NCBI GenBank assembly: GCA_902790015.1
Contig: CADAQF010000003.1
Coordinates: 62,001-126,000, forward strand
Source: an uncultured Eubacteriales bacterium
GTDB lineage: Bacteria; Bacillota; Clostridia; Christensenellales; Aristaeellaceae
Length of the DNA stretch: 64,000 nt
Direction of reading: 5' to 3'
The position numbers and the translations under genes were made by a program. Every line of letters begins with the position of its first letter. Within the stretch, counting starts at the first letter, position 1. Below are positions 1 to 9,391 of the stretch, piece after piece. The notes under the pieces are model-generated. The model worked only from the letters and a program-made list of their open reading frames with translations. It did no database searches and was not told where the DNA came from.

Positions 1-598
1 CACGGACGATAAGGTGGACAATCCTGTTTCCCTGTACGCGGCCACGAAGAAGAGCAACGAACTGATGGCCCACGCCTACGCCAAGCTGTACAGTATCCCC
101 TGCACGGGCCTCAGGTTTTTTACGGTGTATGGCCCGGCGGGAAGACCGGACATGTTTTACTTTAGCGCCACCGACCGCCTGCGCCGGGGGGAATCCGTCA
201 GCATCTTCAATTACGGCCACTGCCAAAGGGATTTCACCTATGTGGACGACATTGTGGAAGGCATCGTGCGGGTGCTTCAAAGCGCACCCGAAAGGAAGAC
301 CGGCGAAGACGGCCTGCCGGTGCCGCCGTACAGGCTGTACAACATAGGCGGCGGGCAGCCTGAAAACCTGCTTGACTTTGTGACCGTTCTTCAGGAAGAG
401 CTGGTGCGCGCCGGGATCCTTCCCGCGGATTATGACTTTGCGGCCCACAGCAGGCTGGTGCCCATGCAGCCGGGAGACGTTCCCGTCACCTTTGCCGACA
501 GTTCGGCCCTGGAGCGAGATTTCGGCTTCACCCCGAAAACCGGCATCCGGGAAGGCCTGAGGCGGTTTGCCGAATGGTACAAAGCCTATTACGGCTGA
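1..598 (+). CDS. NAD-dependent sugar epimerase, C-terminal part (UDP-glucuronate 4-epimerase type), cut by window start
   Basis: The reading frame is open from the first bases, so the N-terminal Rossmann GxxGxxG part lies outside the window; the GTG at 14 is internal, not a start. What remains is the second half of an extended short-chain dehydrogenase. It has the catalytic YAATKK motif (YxxxK), the FFTVYGPAGRPDM stretch typical of UDP-glucuronate 4-epimerases (CapI/LspL type), the RDFTYVDDIVEGI motif and a C-terminal substrate-binding part. The likely reaction is UDP-glucuronate to UDP-galacturonate. The neighbours fit: a UDP-glucose dehydrogenase and a galacturonokinase-like gene follow within 5 kb. 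Other 4-epimerases of the family remain possible because the cofactor domain is not visible. Confidence 0.85.
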   Translation, partial: TDDKVDNPVSLYAATKKSNELMAHAYAKLYSIPCTGLRFFTVYGPAGRPDMFYFSATDRLRRGESVSIFNYGHCQRDFTYVDDIVEGIVRVLQSAPERKTGEDGLPVPPYRLYNIGGGQPENLLDFVTVLQEELVRAGILPADYDFAAHSRLVPMQPGDVPVTFADSSALERDFGFTPKTGIREGLRRFAEWYKAYYG

Positions 599-611
599 GG
601 CTTTGCCCTGA

Positions 612-631
612 ATATCCCGGGAGCCGGGATT
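612..631. other. Short GC-rich hairpin between epimerase and TagB/F gene
   Basis: ATCCCGG and CCGGGAT form a 7-bp perfect stem around a GAG loop, 15 bases after the epimerase stop. There is no proper T-tract, so it is probably a processing or stabilising hairpin rather than a full terminator. Confidence 0.35.
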
Positions 632-665
632 TCAAGAATCAACACGGGAAACGGAGTGATGCGCA

Positions 666-1868
666 GTGGGAAAGGAAAAAGTCCTTTCTGTCCTGAACGG
701 CCTGTGGCCTAAAAAAGACGTGATCCTCTTCAACAGCTTTCCGGACCTTAACGGCAACGCCCTGGCGGTATACGAGTATATCCTCAGGGAGCGGCCGGAC
801 CTGAGGGAAAAATACGCGCTCATCTGGGCGCTGACGGACCTGAGCGAAGCGGAAGCCGTCCGGATCCTCAGTGCCCGAACCGGCGTCAGCTCTCACCTGA
901 CCGTGGACAAAAAATCCCCGAACGGCATCCTCCGTTTTCTTCAGGCGAAATACCTGGTCACCACGCACGGCTATTTCCCCTCCGTCCGTTCGCCCCGGGG
1001 TCAGATAGACGCAAAGGTCTGGCACGGCATGCCCTTTAAGCGCGTCGGCCGGCTGCTTGAAAACGACGCCCATACATCCGGTTCGCAGGACGAGGCGGAC
1101 TGCACAGAGGCCACCTCTGTGCTTTATCAGGACATCATGATGAAGGTTTTCGGCATTCCCAGGGAAAAGGTTTTCCTGACCGGCCAGCCCTGCAATGACT
1201 TTTTTGCGGACAATGGGAAAGGCTTTTCCAAGATGGTGCCGGACGCTTCCTTTTTTTCAAAGGTGTTGATCTGGCTGCCGACCTACCGCAGGTCGGTCGT
1301 CGGCGATATCCGGGTGGACGGCCCGGAAAACAGCTTCGGCGTAAGCACCCTGCTTTCAGCGCATTTTGACGAACTGGACGCAGCACTTAAGCAGCGGAAT
1401 ATCCTGCTGCTGATCAAGCCCCATCCGATGGATGTCCTGTGCCGGATGACCCTGCCTACCAGCCGTCACATCCGCGTGATACACAACGCCGATCTTTCTG
1501 CGGCCGCGGTACAGCTTTACGAGTTCCTGTCCGGCTGCGATGTCCTTATGACCGATTATTCCTCCGTATTCATCGATTTTCTGGTGACGGATAAGCCTAT
1601 CGCCTTCGTGTGCGACGACCTGGAGGAATTCGGCGGGAACCGCGGCTTCTGCTTTGACCCTCCCCGGGATTATATGCCCGGAGAGCTGATCCCGGATTAC
1701 GACGCGCTGATCCGCTATCTGGATCATATGGATGAGATCAACGCGGGCTGGGACGAAAAGCGCCGGGAAATCACGAGGCTGTTCAATCCCATGAATGATC
1801 ACAGGGCAAGCGAACGCGTGTGCGACATCCTGTGGCCCCGTTCCGGCAGAGAGCCTTTTCAAAAATAA
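666..1868 (+). CDS. CDP-glycerol:glycerophosphotransferase family protein (TagB/TagF-like)
   Basis: 400 residues, GTG start, with a GGAG ribosome site nine bases upstream. The C-terminal half has the family signature: LIKPHPMD (HP motif), then SGCDVLMTDYSSVFIDFL, the conserved DxxxTDYSS region that binds the CDP-glycerol phosphate. The middle WHGMPFK is the second conserved His-containing motif. Family members transfer glycerol-phosphate (or ribitol-phosphate) from a CDP-polyol to a lipid-linked acceptor at the inner face of the membrane. It may prime or extend a polyol-phosphate chain, or decorate a repeat unit. TagD in the same locus (5052-5504) supplies CDP-glycerol, and the cytidylyltransferases at 16-25 kb could supply others. 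The donor polyol cannot be read from the sequence. Confidence 0.85.
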   Translation: MGKEKVLSVLNGLWPKKDVILFNSFPDLNGNALAVYEYILRERPDLREKYALIWALTDLSEAEAVRILSARTGVSSHLTVDKKSPNGILRFLQAKYLVTTHGYFPSVRSPRGQIDAKVWHGMPFKRVGRLLENDAHTSGSQDEADCTEATSVLYQDIMMKVFGIPREKVFLTGQPCNDFFADNGKGFSKMVPDASFFSKVLIWLPTYRRSVVGDIRVDGPENSFGVSTLLSAHFDELDAALKQRNILLLIKPHPMDVLCRMTLPTSRHIRVIHNADLSAAAVQLYEFLSGCDVLMTDYSSVFIDFLVTDKPIAFVCDDLEEFGGNRGFCFDPPRDYMPGELIPDYDALIRYLDHMDEINAGWDEKRREITRLFNPMNDHRASERVCDILWPRSGREPFQK

Positions 1869-1892
1869 TACAGCCAAAGAGAGGTAGATCCA

Positions 1893-3065
1893 TTGCGCTG
1901 CGAAGAAGTATTCTTTGAAACCTATGAACGCGCCCCGGATGAGGTGGCCTTCTGCCCCTACCGCATCTGCACCCTGGGCGCCCATATCGATCACCAGTTC
2001 GGCCGCATCAACGGCTTTGCCATCGACAAGGGCATCTACATAGCCTACGGCCGGAAGATGAACGGCGTCATCGAGCTGATGAGCCTCAATTTTCCCAAGC
2101 GTGCGCAGTTCCACATCCGGGAGATCCCGGATGAAAAGGTGGGGGACTGGGCGGATCATTTGCGCGGCGCGGCCAAGATGCTGAATGAAAAGCATCTTCT
2201 GCGCTATGGGCTGTGCGGGGTGATCGAGGGTACGCTGCCCATCGGCGGGCTTTCCTCCTCCGCGGCGGTGATCATCTGCTTTTTGAAGGCGCTGTGCCGG
2301 GTGAACGAAATACACCTGGACGACTGGGAGCTTATCATGATGGCCAAGAAGGCCGAGAACGAGTATGTCGGCGTCAACTGCGGCAAGCTCGACCAGGCCT
2401 GCGAGGTGCTGAGCCAAAAGGATCATATGCTCTATCTGGACTGCCGGGACGACAGCTATGAGCTGATCCCCACCCATCCGGATATGCCCGCGTATCATTT
2501 CGGCATCTTTTTTTCGGGCCTTGAAAGAAGCCTGGCCAACAGCAAGTACAATCTCCGCATTGACGAATGCAAATCAGCCGCCTACAGCCTTCTGGCCTTC
2601 GCCGGGGTGGACTACGGAAAATACGCGGACACGCGCCTGCGCGACGTGCCGATGGACATTTATCTGGAGCACCGGGAAAAGCTGCCGGTTCCCTTCAGGA
2701 AGCGGGCGGATCATTTCTATTCGGAATACACCCGCGCCAAGGCCGGCGCCATCGTCTGGCAGCGGGGGGACCTGGCGGAATACGGGCGGCTGGTGTTTGA
2801 AAGCGGCAGAAGCAGCGTGGAAAACTACGAATGCGGCTGCCCGGAGCTGATCCGCCTGTACGAGATCATGACGGAGACGGACGGCATTTTCGGAGGACGC
2901 TTTTCCGGCGCGGGCTTCAAGGGCTGCTGCATGGCCCTGGTCGATCCTGAGAAGGAGGAAGAGATCTGCGCGCATATCACGGAAAAGTACCTGAAGAGCT
3001 TCCCCGAGCTTGAAGGAAAGTTCGGCGTGTATTTCTGCCAGAGCGCCAACGGGGTGAAGGTATGA
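1893..3065 (+). CDS. GHMP sugar kinase, galacturonokinase/galactokinase-like
   Basis: 390 residues with a TTG start preceded by GAGAGG. Galactokinase fold: the N-terminal sugar-binding signature reads PYRICTLGAHIDHQ (residues 22-35), motif 2 is PIGGLSSSAAV (116-126), and a C-terminal GGRFSGAGFKGC motif is present. Ordinary galactokinases have GRTNLIGEHTDY at the first motif; the LGAHIDHQ form is what I recall from plant galacturonokinases, so the substrate is more likely galacturonate than galactose. The gene overlaps the following nucleotidyltransferase by four bases. The pair could turn free galacturonate into UDP-galacturonate, parallel to the dehydrogenase/epimerase route in the same locus. 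The kinase call is firm; the substrate is inference. Confidence 0.8.
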   Translation: MRCEEVFFETYERAPDEVAFCPYRICTLGAHIDHQFGRINGFAIDKGIYIAYGRKMNGVIELMSLNFPKRAQFHIREIPDEKVGDWADHLRGAAKMLNEKHLLRYGLCGVIEGTLPIGGLSSSAAVIICFLKALCRVNEIHLDDWELIMMAKKAENEYVGVNCGKLDQACEVLSQKDHMLYLDCRDDSYELIPTHPDMPAYHFGIFFSGLERSLANSKYNLRIDECKSAAYSLLAFAGVDYGKYADTRLRDVPMDIYLEHREKLPVPFRKRADHFYSEYTRAKAGAIVWQRGDLAEYGRLVFESGRSSVENYECGCPELIRLYEIMTETDGIFGGRFSGAGFKGCCMALVDPEKEEEICAHITEKYLKSFPELEGKFGVYFCQSANGVKV

Positions 3066-3775
3066 AGTGCTTCGTGCTGGCCGCGGGCTACGCTACCCGG
3101 CTTTATCCCCTGACGGAGAATTTCCCCAAGCCCCTTTTGCCGGTGGCCGGGCGCACGATACTGGACCGGGCGCTGGACGGGCTTGAAATGGACGTGGTGG
3201 TGATCAGCAACCATCGCTTCCTTTCCCACTTTGAAGCATGGGCCCGGGGCAAAAACGTGACCGTCCTGGACGACGGCAGCACGGACAACGCCCACCGCCT
3301 GGGCGCGGTCCGGGATATCGAGTTTGCCCTTACGAAAACCGGCGCTTCGGATGACGTGCTGGTGATCGCCGGGGACAATCTGCTGACCTTCCCGCTGTCC
3401 AACTTTGTTTCCTACGCCCGGGAAAAGGGCACCTCGTGCGTGATGTGCCACGAGGAGCACGACCTTAAAAAGCTTCAGAAGACCGCCGTCATCACCGTCC
3501 GGGAGGACGGACTGATCACTTCCTATGAAGAAAAGCCGATGGCCCCCAGGGGCCATCTGGCAGTGCCGCCCTTTTATTACTACCGCGCAGAGGATGTCCG
3601 CCGCATCCCGGAGGCCCTGGCCGAGGGCTGCGGGTACGACGCTCCGGGCTCCTTCGCCGCATGGCTTTCGGGGAAAACCGCCATGCACGCCTGGACCATG
3701 CCCGGCCCGCGCTATGACATCGGCGATATCGCTTCCTATACGGAGGCAAGAAGACTGTTTGGAGAATCGATATGA
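3062..3775 (+). CDS. Sugar-1-phosphate nucleotidyltransferase
   Basis: 237 residues, compact. The N-terminus has [20 protein letters not shown], the nucleotide-binding LAxGxxTRLxPLT...PKP signature of RmlA/GalU-type enzymes. The catalytic-type acidic residue is in VIAGDNLL, and there is EEKP near the middle. It lacks the C-terminal beta-helix of GlmU-type proteins. ATGA overlaps on both sides couple it to the GHMP kinase before and the UDP-glucose dehydrogenase after it. The most economical role is condensing the kinase product (probably galacturonate-1-phosphate) with UTP to give a UDP-sugar. CTP or dTTP use cannot be excluded. Confidence 0.8.
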   Translation: MKCFVLAAGYATRLYPLTENFPKPLLPVAGRTILDRALDGLEMDVVVISNHRFLSHFEAWARGKNVTVLDDGSTDNAHRLGAVRDIEFALTKTGASDDVLVIAGDNLLTFPLSNFVSYAREKGTSCVMCHEEHDLKKLQKTAVITVREDGLITSYEEKPMAPRGHLAVPPFYYYRAEDVRRIPEALAEGCGYDAPGSFAAWLSGKTAMHAWTMPGPRYDIGDIASYTEARRLFGESI

Positions 3776-4995
3776 AAATAGCAGTAGCGGGAACCGGCTA
3801 TGTGGGCCTTTCCCTGGCCGTGCTCCTTTCCCGGCATCACGAGGTGACGGCCGTCGACATCGTCCCTGAAAAGGTCGAAAAGATCAACCGCCGTGAAAGC
3901 CCCATACAGGACGAGTACATCGAACGGTTTCTTGCGGAAAAGGAGCTTCGCCTCACAGCGACCATCGACGGCGCTTCCGCCTACCGGGAGGCCGACTTTA
4001 TCGTCATCGCCGCCCCCACCAATTACGACCCGCAGAAGAATTTCTTCGACTGTTCCGCCGTGGAGGCAGTGATCGACCTGGCGCTGAGCGTCAATGATCA
4101 CGGCTATCTCGTCATCAAGAGCACGATCCCCGTGGGCTACACCGAAGCGATCCGGCGCAAAAAGGGGACGGACCGCATCCTTTTCAGCCCCGAATTCCTG
4201 AGGGAAAGCAAGGCCCTGTACGATAATCTTTATCCCAGCCGCATCATCGTCGGCTGCGATGAAGCTTCCCGCCCGGCGGCGGAGCGTTTTGCGGGCCTGC
4301 TGGCGGAGGGCGCCGAAAAGGAAAACGTGGATATATTGTTCATGGGCTTCACCGAGGCGGAGGCCGTCAAGCTGTTCGCCAACACCTACCTGGCGCTCCG
4401 CGTTTCCTATTTCAACGAGCTGGATACCTACGCCGAAATGAAGGGCCTGAACACCAGGGACATCATAGACGGCGTGTGTCTTGACCCGCGCATAGGCAGC
4501 CACTACAACAACCCCTCCTTCGGCTACGGCGGCTACTGCCTGCCCAAGGATACCAAGCAGCTGCTCGCCAACTACGCGGACGTGCCCGAAAACCTGATCC
4601 AGGCCATCGTTGAAAGCAACAGGACCAGAAAGGACTTTATCGCCGACCGGGTGCTCGGCCGCGCCGGCTATTACACGGCTTCCAGCATGTGGAACGCCGA
4701 AAAGGAGCGGCCCATCACCATCGGTGTTTACCGCCTGACGATGAAGAGCAACTCGGACAATTTCCGCCAGTCGAGCATCCAGGGCGTCATGAAAAGGCTC
4801 AAGGCCAAGGGAGCCACGGTCATCGTCTATGAGCCCACGCTGACCGACGGGACGACCTTCTTCGGAAGCCTCGTCGTGAACGACCTGGAGAAGTTCAAGC
4901 GCGGCTCGGACGCCATCATCGCTAACCGCTATGAAAGCGTGCTGGACGATGTGGAAGATAAGGTATACACCAGGGATCTGTTCAGGAGAGACTGA
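3772..4995 (+). CDS. ugd: UDP-glucose/GDP-mannose family dehydrogenase, probably UDP-glucose 6-dehydrogenase
   Basis: 407 residues. N-terminal Rossmann motif [13 protein letters not shown], the STIPVGYTE and FSPEFLRES motifs, and the catalytic cysteine in [14 protein letters not shown] (Cys256) match the UDP-glucose dehydrogenase family, as does the overall length. It oxidises the C6 hydroxyl of UDP-glucose twice using NAD to yield UDP-glucuronate, which the epimerase at the window start can turn into UDP-galacturonate. It starts four bases inside the preceding nucleotidyltransferase. The FxxGYCLPKD form is also compatible with short UDP-glucose dehydrogenases found in capsule loci. Confidence 0.9.
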   Translation: MKIAVAGTGYVGLSLAVLLSRHHEVTAVDIVPEKVEKINRRESPIQDEYIERFLAEKELRLTATIDGASAYREADFIVIAAPTNYDPQKNFFDCSAVEAVIDLALSVNDHGYLVIKSTIPVGYTEAIRRKKGTDRILFSPEFLRESKALYDNLYPSRIIVGCDEASRPAAERFAGLLAEGAEKENVDILFMGFTEAEAVKLFANTYLALRVSYFNELDTYAEMKGLNTRDIIDGVCLDPRIGSHYNNPSFGYGGYCLPKDTKQLLANYADVPENLIQAIVESNRTRKDFIADRVLGRAGYYTASSMWNAEKERPITIGVYRLTMKSNSDNFRQSSIQGVMKRLKAKGATVIVYEPTLTDGTTFFGSLVVNDLEKFKRGSDAIIANRYESVLDDVEDKVYTRDLFRRD

Positions 4996-5051
4996 CAGCG
5001 GAACAACATCCGGCGAAGTCTAAAAAATTTTGCAAGGAGATGTCCATTCAA

Positions 5052-5504
5052 ATGAAACGCGTTATTACCTACGGTACCTTTGATCTGCTGCACTACGGCC
5101 ATATCAACCTCCTCCGCCGGGCGAAGGCCCTGGGGGATTACCTGATCGTTGTGATCTCATCCGACGAGTTCAACTGGAACGAAAAGCATAAAAAGTGCTA
5201 TTTCACCTACGAGCAGCGCAAAGCCCTCGTGGAATCCATCCGCTACGTGGACCTGGTGATCCCCGAGGAATCCTGGGATCAGAAGCGCCGGGACATGCAC
5301 GAATACCATGTCGACACCTTTGTCATGGGGGACGACTGGAAGGGCAAGTTCGATTTCCTGAAAGAGGAAGGTGTGGAGGTGGTCTATCTGCCCCGCACGC
5401 CGGAAATCTCCACCAGCCAGATCAAGCACGACCTGAATGAAGCAGCAGACGCGGGGGAAAGCAAAACCACGCACGACGACATCGACACAGACCCCTGTAA
5501 ATAA
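5052..5504 (+). CDS. tagD: Glycerol-3-phosphate cytidylyltransferase
   Basis: About 150 residues. The start at 5052 gives [17 protein letters not shown], which matches the family N-terminus; an ATG at 5040 lies directly on the AGGAG and is less likely. The HxGH nucleotide-binding motif is HYGH (residues 14-17), and the C-terminal [11 protein letters not shown] corresponds to the RTxGISTT motif. TagD/GCT makes CDP-glycerol from sn-glycerol-3-phosphate and CTP in the cytosol. The last 20 residues are acidic and extend slightly beyond usual family length. CDP-glycerol is the expected donor for the glycerophosphotransferases at 666 and 12062. Confidence 0.93.
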   Translation: MKRVITYGTFDLLHYGHINLLRRAKALGDYLIVVISSDEFNWNEKHKKCYFTYEQRKALVESIRYVDLVIPEESWDQKRRDMHEYHVDTFVMGDDWKGKFDFLKEEGVEVVYLPRTPEISTSQIKHDLNEAADAGESKTTHDDIDTDPCK

Positions 5505-5558
5505 TCATCTCCGGGCGCTCAAAATCCCTGGGCCCCGGGCAGGCAGGAGGGCAGGCAA

Positions 5559-6836
5559 GTGAAGAAAAAGCTTCTGATATACGCGCACTACTATATCCCG
5601 GACACCGCGTCCACCGGCCAGATCCTCAAGGAGCTGGCCGAAGGCCTGCTGGACGCCTTTGACATCACCGTCATCTGCGTAGTGCCCTCCTATACAGGCA
5701 CGGTGGAGGAAAAATACCGCGCGCAGAGGTTTCACCGGGAGGAGATCAACGGCGTCCATGTGCTGCGCGTGCGCGTGCCCTCATTTTCGAAAACCGATAA
5801 GCTGAGCCGGGTCAAAAACATCCTGGCCTATTTCCTGGGAGCGCGTAAGGCCACCCGGATGCTGGGGGATTTTGACTACGTCTTCACCATCTCCCAGCCG
5901 CCTGTGCTGGGCGGGATGCTGGGCGTGTACGGCAGTAAAAAGAAGCGCGCTCCGCTGATCTATCAGATCCAGGACATGAATCCCGAGCAGATCATAGCGA
6001 CCAATTATTCCGGCAGCAGGGCCGTGATCGGGCTTATGATGAAGCTGGAGAAGCGCACCTGCAGGAAAAGCGATCTGGTGGTCACCGTCGGCCGCGACCT
6101 GGTGGAGACCCTTCACAGGCGCTTTTCAGGAGAAAAGCTGCCCCGCATCGAGATGATCAACAACTGGATCGACGAAAAAGCCGTCTATCCGCTGCCGGAA
6201 GATCATCCCAGAGTGCTGGCCTTCAGGGCAAAGTACGGGCTTTCAGGCAAATTCGTCGTCATGTACAGCGGCAATATAGGTCTTTATTACGACCTGGAGA
6301 ACCTGATGAAGGTGATTGCGCGGTTCAGGGACGCCCGGACGCCGGACGGCCGGGAGGTCGTTTTCGCCTTTGTAGGCGACGGTGCCGTACTTGAAAAGCT
6401 GAAGGCATATCAGCGGGCGGAAAAGCTTGATAATGTGGTCTTTATCCCCTACCAGCCCAAGGAGGACCTGATCTACAGCCTCAACGCCGGGGACATTCAT
6501 TGGTGCGTGAACGCCAAGGGCATCAAGGGCGTGTCCTGTCCCTCCAAGGCCTACGGCATCTGGGGCGCCGGCAAGCCCGTTCTGGGCGTGCTGGAGGAGG
6601 GGACCGAGATCCGCATCATCCTGGAGGAAACGCAAAGCGGCCTGTGCTGCGAGCCGGGAGACTATGACCGGGTGGAGGAAAACCTCCGCCGGATGATCAG
6701 CCTCGCCGGCACGGAGGAACTTAGGGCGATGGCCGACCGCGGCCACGACTATCTGATGAAAAACCTGACCAAGGATGTGTCCGTCCGCAAATACAGGGAG
6801 GCCATACTGTCCTGCCGGGGGAGGAAAACGGATTGA
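5559..6836 (+). CDS. GT4 glycosyltransferase (WbuB-like)
   Basis: 425 residues, GTG start behind GCAGGAGG. GT-B fold: an N-terminal acceptor domain starts with LLIYAHYYIPDTASTGQ, and a donor domain begins near FVVMYSGNIGLYYDLENL. The YSGNIG / DLEN motif and the late IWGAGKPVLGVLEEGTE region resemble WbuB-type GT4 enzymes. It would add one sugar from a nucleotide-sugar donor to the undecaprenyl-linked repeat unit on the cytoplasmic face. The next glycosyltransferase starts with TTG at 6833, four bases inside this gene, so the two are translationally coupled. Donor and linkage are unknown. Confidence 0.85.
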   Translation: MKKKLLIYAHYYIPDTASTGQILKELAEGLLDAFDITVICVVPSYTGTVEEKYRAQRFHREEINGVHVLRVRVPSFSKTDKLSRVKNILAYFLGARKATRMLGDFDYVFTISQPPVLGGMLGVYGSKKKRAPLIYQIQDMNPEQIIATNYSGSRAVIGLMMKLEKRTCRKSDLVVTVGRDLVETLHRRFSGEKLPRIEMINNWIDEKAVYPLPEDHPRVLAFRAKYGLSGKFVVMYSGNIGLYYDLENLMKVIARFRDARTPDGREVVFAFVGDGAVLEKLKAYQRAEKLDNVVFIPYQPKEDLIYSLNAGDIHWCVNAKGIKGVSCPSKAYGIWGAGKPVLGVLEEGTEIRIILEETQSGLCCEPGDYDRVEENLRRMISLAGTEELRAMADRGHDYLMKNLTKDVSVRKYREAILSCRGRKTD

Positions 6837-8107
6837 AGATCGTACAGGTCAATACCTTCCCCTATAAGGCGACCGGCGCCGTGATGATGGGCATTCACCG
6901 GCTTTTGACAGAACGGGGGGAAGATTCCTACGTCGTCTGGGCCCGCGGGCGGGACGCCCGGGACGATCATGAAATAGTGATCAAAGACGAGCTGGGCGTT
7001 AGGCTTCACGGCGTATATACCCGGCTTACCGATAGGACGGGCTTCGCTTCCGCCCGGGCCACCAGAAGGCTTCTGAAAAGGCTGGACGAGATCGGGCCCG
7101 ACGTCGTCCACCTGCACAACATCCACGGTTATTATTTGCATATCGGGATGCTGTTTGACTATCTGAAGGCCCGCCGCATCCCCCTGGTGTGGACGCTTCA
7201 CGACTGCTGGGCCATGACCGGCCACTGCGCCTTCTTTGACATGGTAGGCTGTGAGCGCTGGAAGACAGGCTGCCATGACTGCCCGCAGAAAAGCACCTAT
7301 CCCGCTTCCGCCTTCCTGGACGCCTCCCGTTTTAACTGGTCCCGGAAAAAAGAGCTTTTTACAGGGCTCAGCGGCGTGATCGTGACGCCCTGTGAATGGC
7401 TGGCCGGCTATGTCCGGCAGTCCTATCTCAGAGACTACCCGGTCAAGGTCATCTATAACGGGATCGACCTGAACGTATTTACCCCTTCGGACGACGCGCA
7501 GAAGCGTGAAGTCCGTCAAAAGTACGGGCTGGACGAACGGCCCCTGGTCCTGGGCGTTGCCAGCGAGTGGACGGAAAGAAAGGGCCTCAGGGATATTGTG
7601 AGTCTGTCCGAAAAGCTGTCTGACGGCGTGCAGTTCGCCGCCGTGGGGCTGACCGCGGAACAGATCAGGGCCCTTCCGCCTGCGGTCAAAGGCATCGGGC
7701 GCACGGCGAATGCCGGGGAGCTGGCGGCGCTTTATTCCGCGGCAGACGTCTTTATCAACCCGACCTACGAGGACAATTTTCCCTCCACCAACGTGGAGGC
7801 CCTGGCCTGCGGCACCCCGGTGCTGACCTACGACACCGGCGGCAGCCCGGAATCGATCCGCATAGGCCAGACGCTGGCGGACCGGCCCATCGGAGCGGTG
7901 GTGAACAAGCTCACATCCTCCCGTGCGGACCTGGATCAGGTGACGCAGGCCCTGAATGACCTGCTTGCCTCCTCCCGCCGCCCGGACGGAAGCCCGGACC
8001 CCGCGCTTGAAACAGCGTGCCGCAGGGCCGCCGGTGCCTTTGAGGCGGGGAGGCGGCTGAATGAATACGTGCCCCTGTATGAGGGACTGCTTCAGGGCAC
8101 TCTGTGA
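6833..8107 (+). CDS. GT4 glycosyltransferase
   Basis: 424 residues, TTG start overlapping the preceding gene. The N-terminal domain has VVHLHNIHGYYLHI and the TLHDCWAMTGHCAFF stretch, and a Cys-rich GCERWKTGCHDCP segment seen in many capsule GT4 enzymes. The donor domain carries the E(x7)E region in EDNFPSTNVEALACG, followed by TGGSPES. It is a retaining glycosyltransferase adding one sugar during repeat-unit assembly. The sequence says nothing specific about the donor. Confidence 0.85.
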   Translation: MKIVQVNTFPYKATGAVMMGIHRLLTERGEDSYVVWARGRDARDDHEIVIKDELGVRLHGVYTRLTDRTGFASARATRRLLKRLDEIGPDVVHLHNIHGYYLHIGMLFDYLKARRIPLVWTLHDCWAMTGHCAFFDMVGCERWKTGCHDCPQKSTYPASAFLDASRFNWSRKKELFTGLSGVIVTPCEWLAGYVRQSYLRDYPVKVIYNGIDLNVFTPSDDAQKREVRQKYGLDERPLVLGVASEWTERKGLRDIVSLSEKLSDGVQFAAVGLTAEQIRALPPAVKGIGRTANAGELAALYSAADVFINPTYEDNFPSTNVEALACGTPVLTYDTGGSPESIRIGQTLADRPIGAVVNKLTSSRADLDQVTQALNDLLASSRRPDGSPDPALETACRRAAGAFEAGRRLNEYVPLYEGLLQGTL

Positions 8108-8161
8108 ATTCCCTGTTTTTGCCCCGTGAAATCCCGAACTGACTGACGGAAAGGAAACAGC

Positions 8162-9391
8162 ATGCGTCTTTCCCTGAATAAACGGACGATGTCCATATAC
8201 GGTTTTGCGATATACCTGCTGGGCATGCATTTCGGCAATACCCCCAGTCTGATGGCGTTTATCGTTTTCGCGGTGTTATCCTTCCCGCAGATCAAAAAAA
8301 TGAAGCTGGGGATGATGGCGGGCTCATGTCTGCTCCTGTTTCTGTTTTCCGTCATAAGCCTGGTCTGGGTGGACCGGGCATATACCAATATGGGCACCGT
8401 CCGCATCCTGCTGGTCAACCTGTTTCAGATCTTTTATCTGGCTGTCTTTATTTCCTGCTACATCAGGGACAAGGAAGACATTATCCAGATGATCAAGCTG
8501 ATCGCTTTGACAGAAGCGGTATATGCGCTGTACATCATACTCATGACGCCTCTTTCCTACTGGGGCACCTCGCGCTTTGGCCGAAACATTGATACCAGTA
8601 AAAACAATATCTCCATGCAGTACGCTTTTGCCGCGGTGTTCCTGTTTTTCATGCTGAAAAACAGGCTGCTGGGCACAAAGCCTTATCTATGGCTGATGCT
8701 GCTGTTTTCCGCCATCGCCCTGCTGTCCAGTTCCCGCAAGGGCCTGCTCATCCTGGTGCTGGGCGTTTTAATGTATTACATACTCAGCGAACGGAATTAT
8801 AAGCTCCTGCGCAATATCGGCATTTCCATTGTAGCTGTCGTCGCGGTCGTATTGCTTTTGCGCAGGTACAATGTTTTCCAGGACCTGGAACAGCGCATGA
8901 TCAACATGCTGAACAACTACTCTCCCTTCCGCAACGCGGAGGAGGGCACCGACGTCAGCCTCACGGAACGCGCCTTTTACCGCCGGGAGGCGATCGCGCT
9001 TTTCGCTCAGCACCCGATCCTGGGCGCGGGCATTCATGGTTTTACCACCTACATGCGCAAGATCAATTACTCCCACGTGGCATATTCTCACAATAATTTT
9101 ACCGAGATGCTGGCGGACTTCGGGATTATCGGTTTTATCATCTATTATTTCCCCCGTTTCGCCGTGCTGGTGCGGCTGTTCAAGGCAAGGAAAAAGTCCC
9201 AATGGGCGCTGTTCGGCGCGCTGGTGATGCTTATATCCCTGCTGAACGAATACGGTTTCGTTTCTTTCTATACGTCCTATATGCAGATCTATTATATCCT
9301 GCTGTTCGTCATTTCCCAAAAAATCGTTCTGCTTAAGGATGAGCCGGTGCCGCTCAGAACATCGGTCAAGCGAAAGGGGGTACTGGCCTGA
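8162..9391 (+). CDS. O-antigen ligase/polymerase family protein (Wzy-like)
   Basis: 409 residues, mostly hydrophobic, with around ten to twelve predicted membrane spans and a larger extracytoplasmic loop near residues 245-300 containing the HPILGAGIHGF motif typical of the Wzy_C/O-antigen ligase family. ATG start after GGAAAGGAAACAGC. It probably polymerises lipid-linked repeat units at the outer face of the membrane, working with the flippase at 13258. It ends by sharing one base (TGATG) with the next glycosyltransferase. Ligase rather than polymerase activity cannot be excluded, but polymerisation is expected in a capsule or teichuronic-type locus with a Wzx-like partner. Confidence 0.8.
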   Translation: MRLSLNKRTMSIYGFAIYLLGMHFGNTPSLMAFIVFAVLSFPQIKKMKLGMMAGSCLLLFLFSVISLVWVDRAYTNMGTVRILLVNLFQIFYLAVFISCYIRDKEDIIQMIKLIALTEAVYALYIILMTPLSYWGTSRFGRNIDTSKNNISMQYAFAAVFLFFMLKNRLLGTKPYLWLMLLFSAIALLSSSRKGLLILVLGVLMYYILSERNYKLLRNIGISIVAVVAVVLLLRRYNVFQDLEQRMINMLNNYSPFRNAEEGTDVSLTERAFYRREAIALFAQHPILGAGIHGFTTYMRKINYSHVAYSHNNFTEMLADFGIIGFIIYYFPRFAVLVRLFKARKKSQWALFGALVMLISLLNEYGFVSFYTSYMQIYYILLFVISQKIVLLKDEPVPLRTSVKRKGVLA

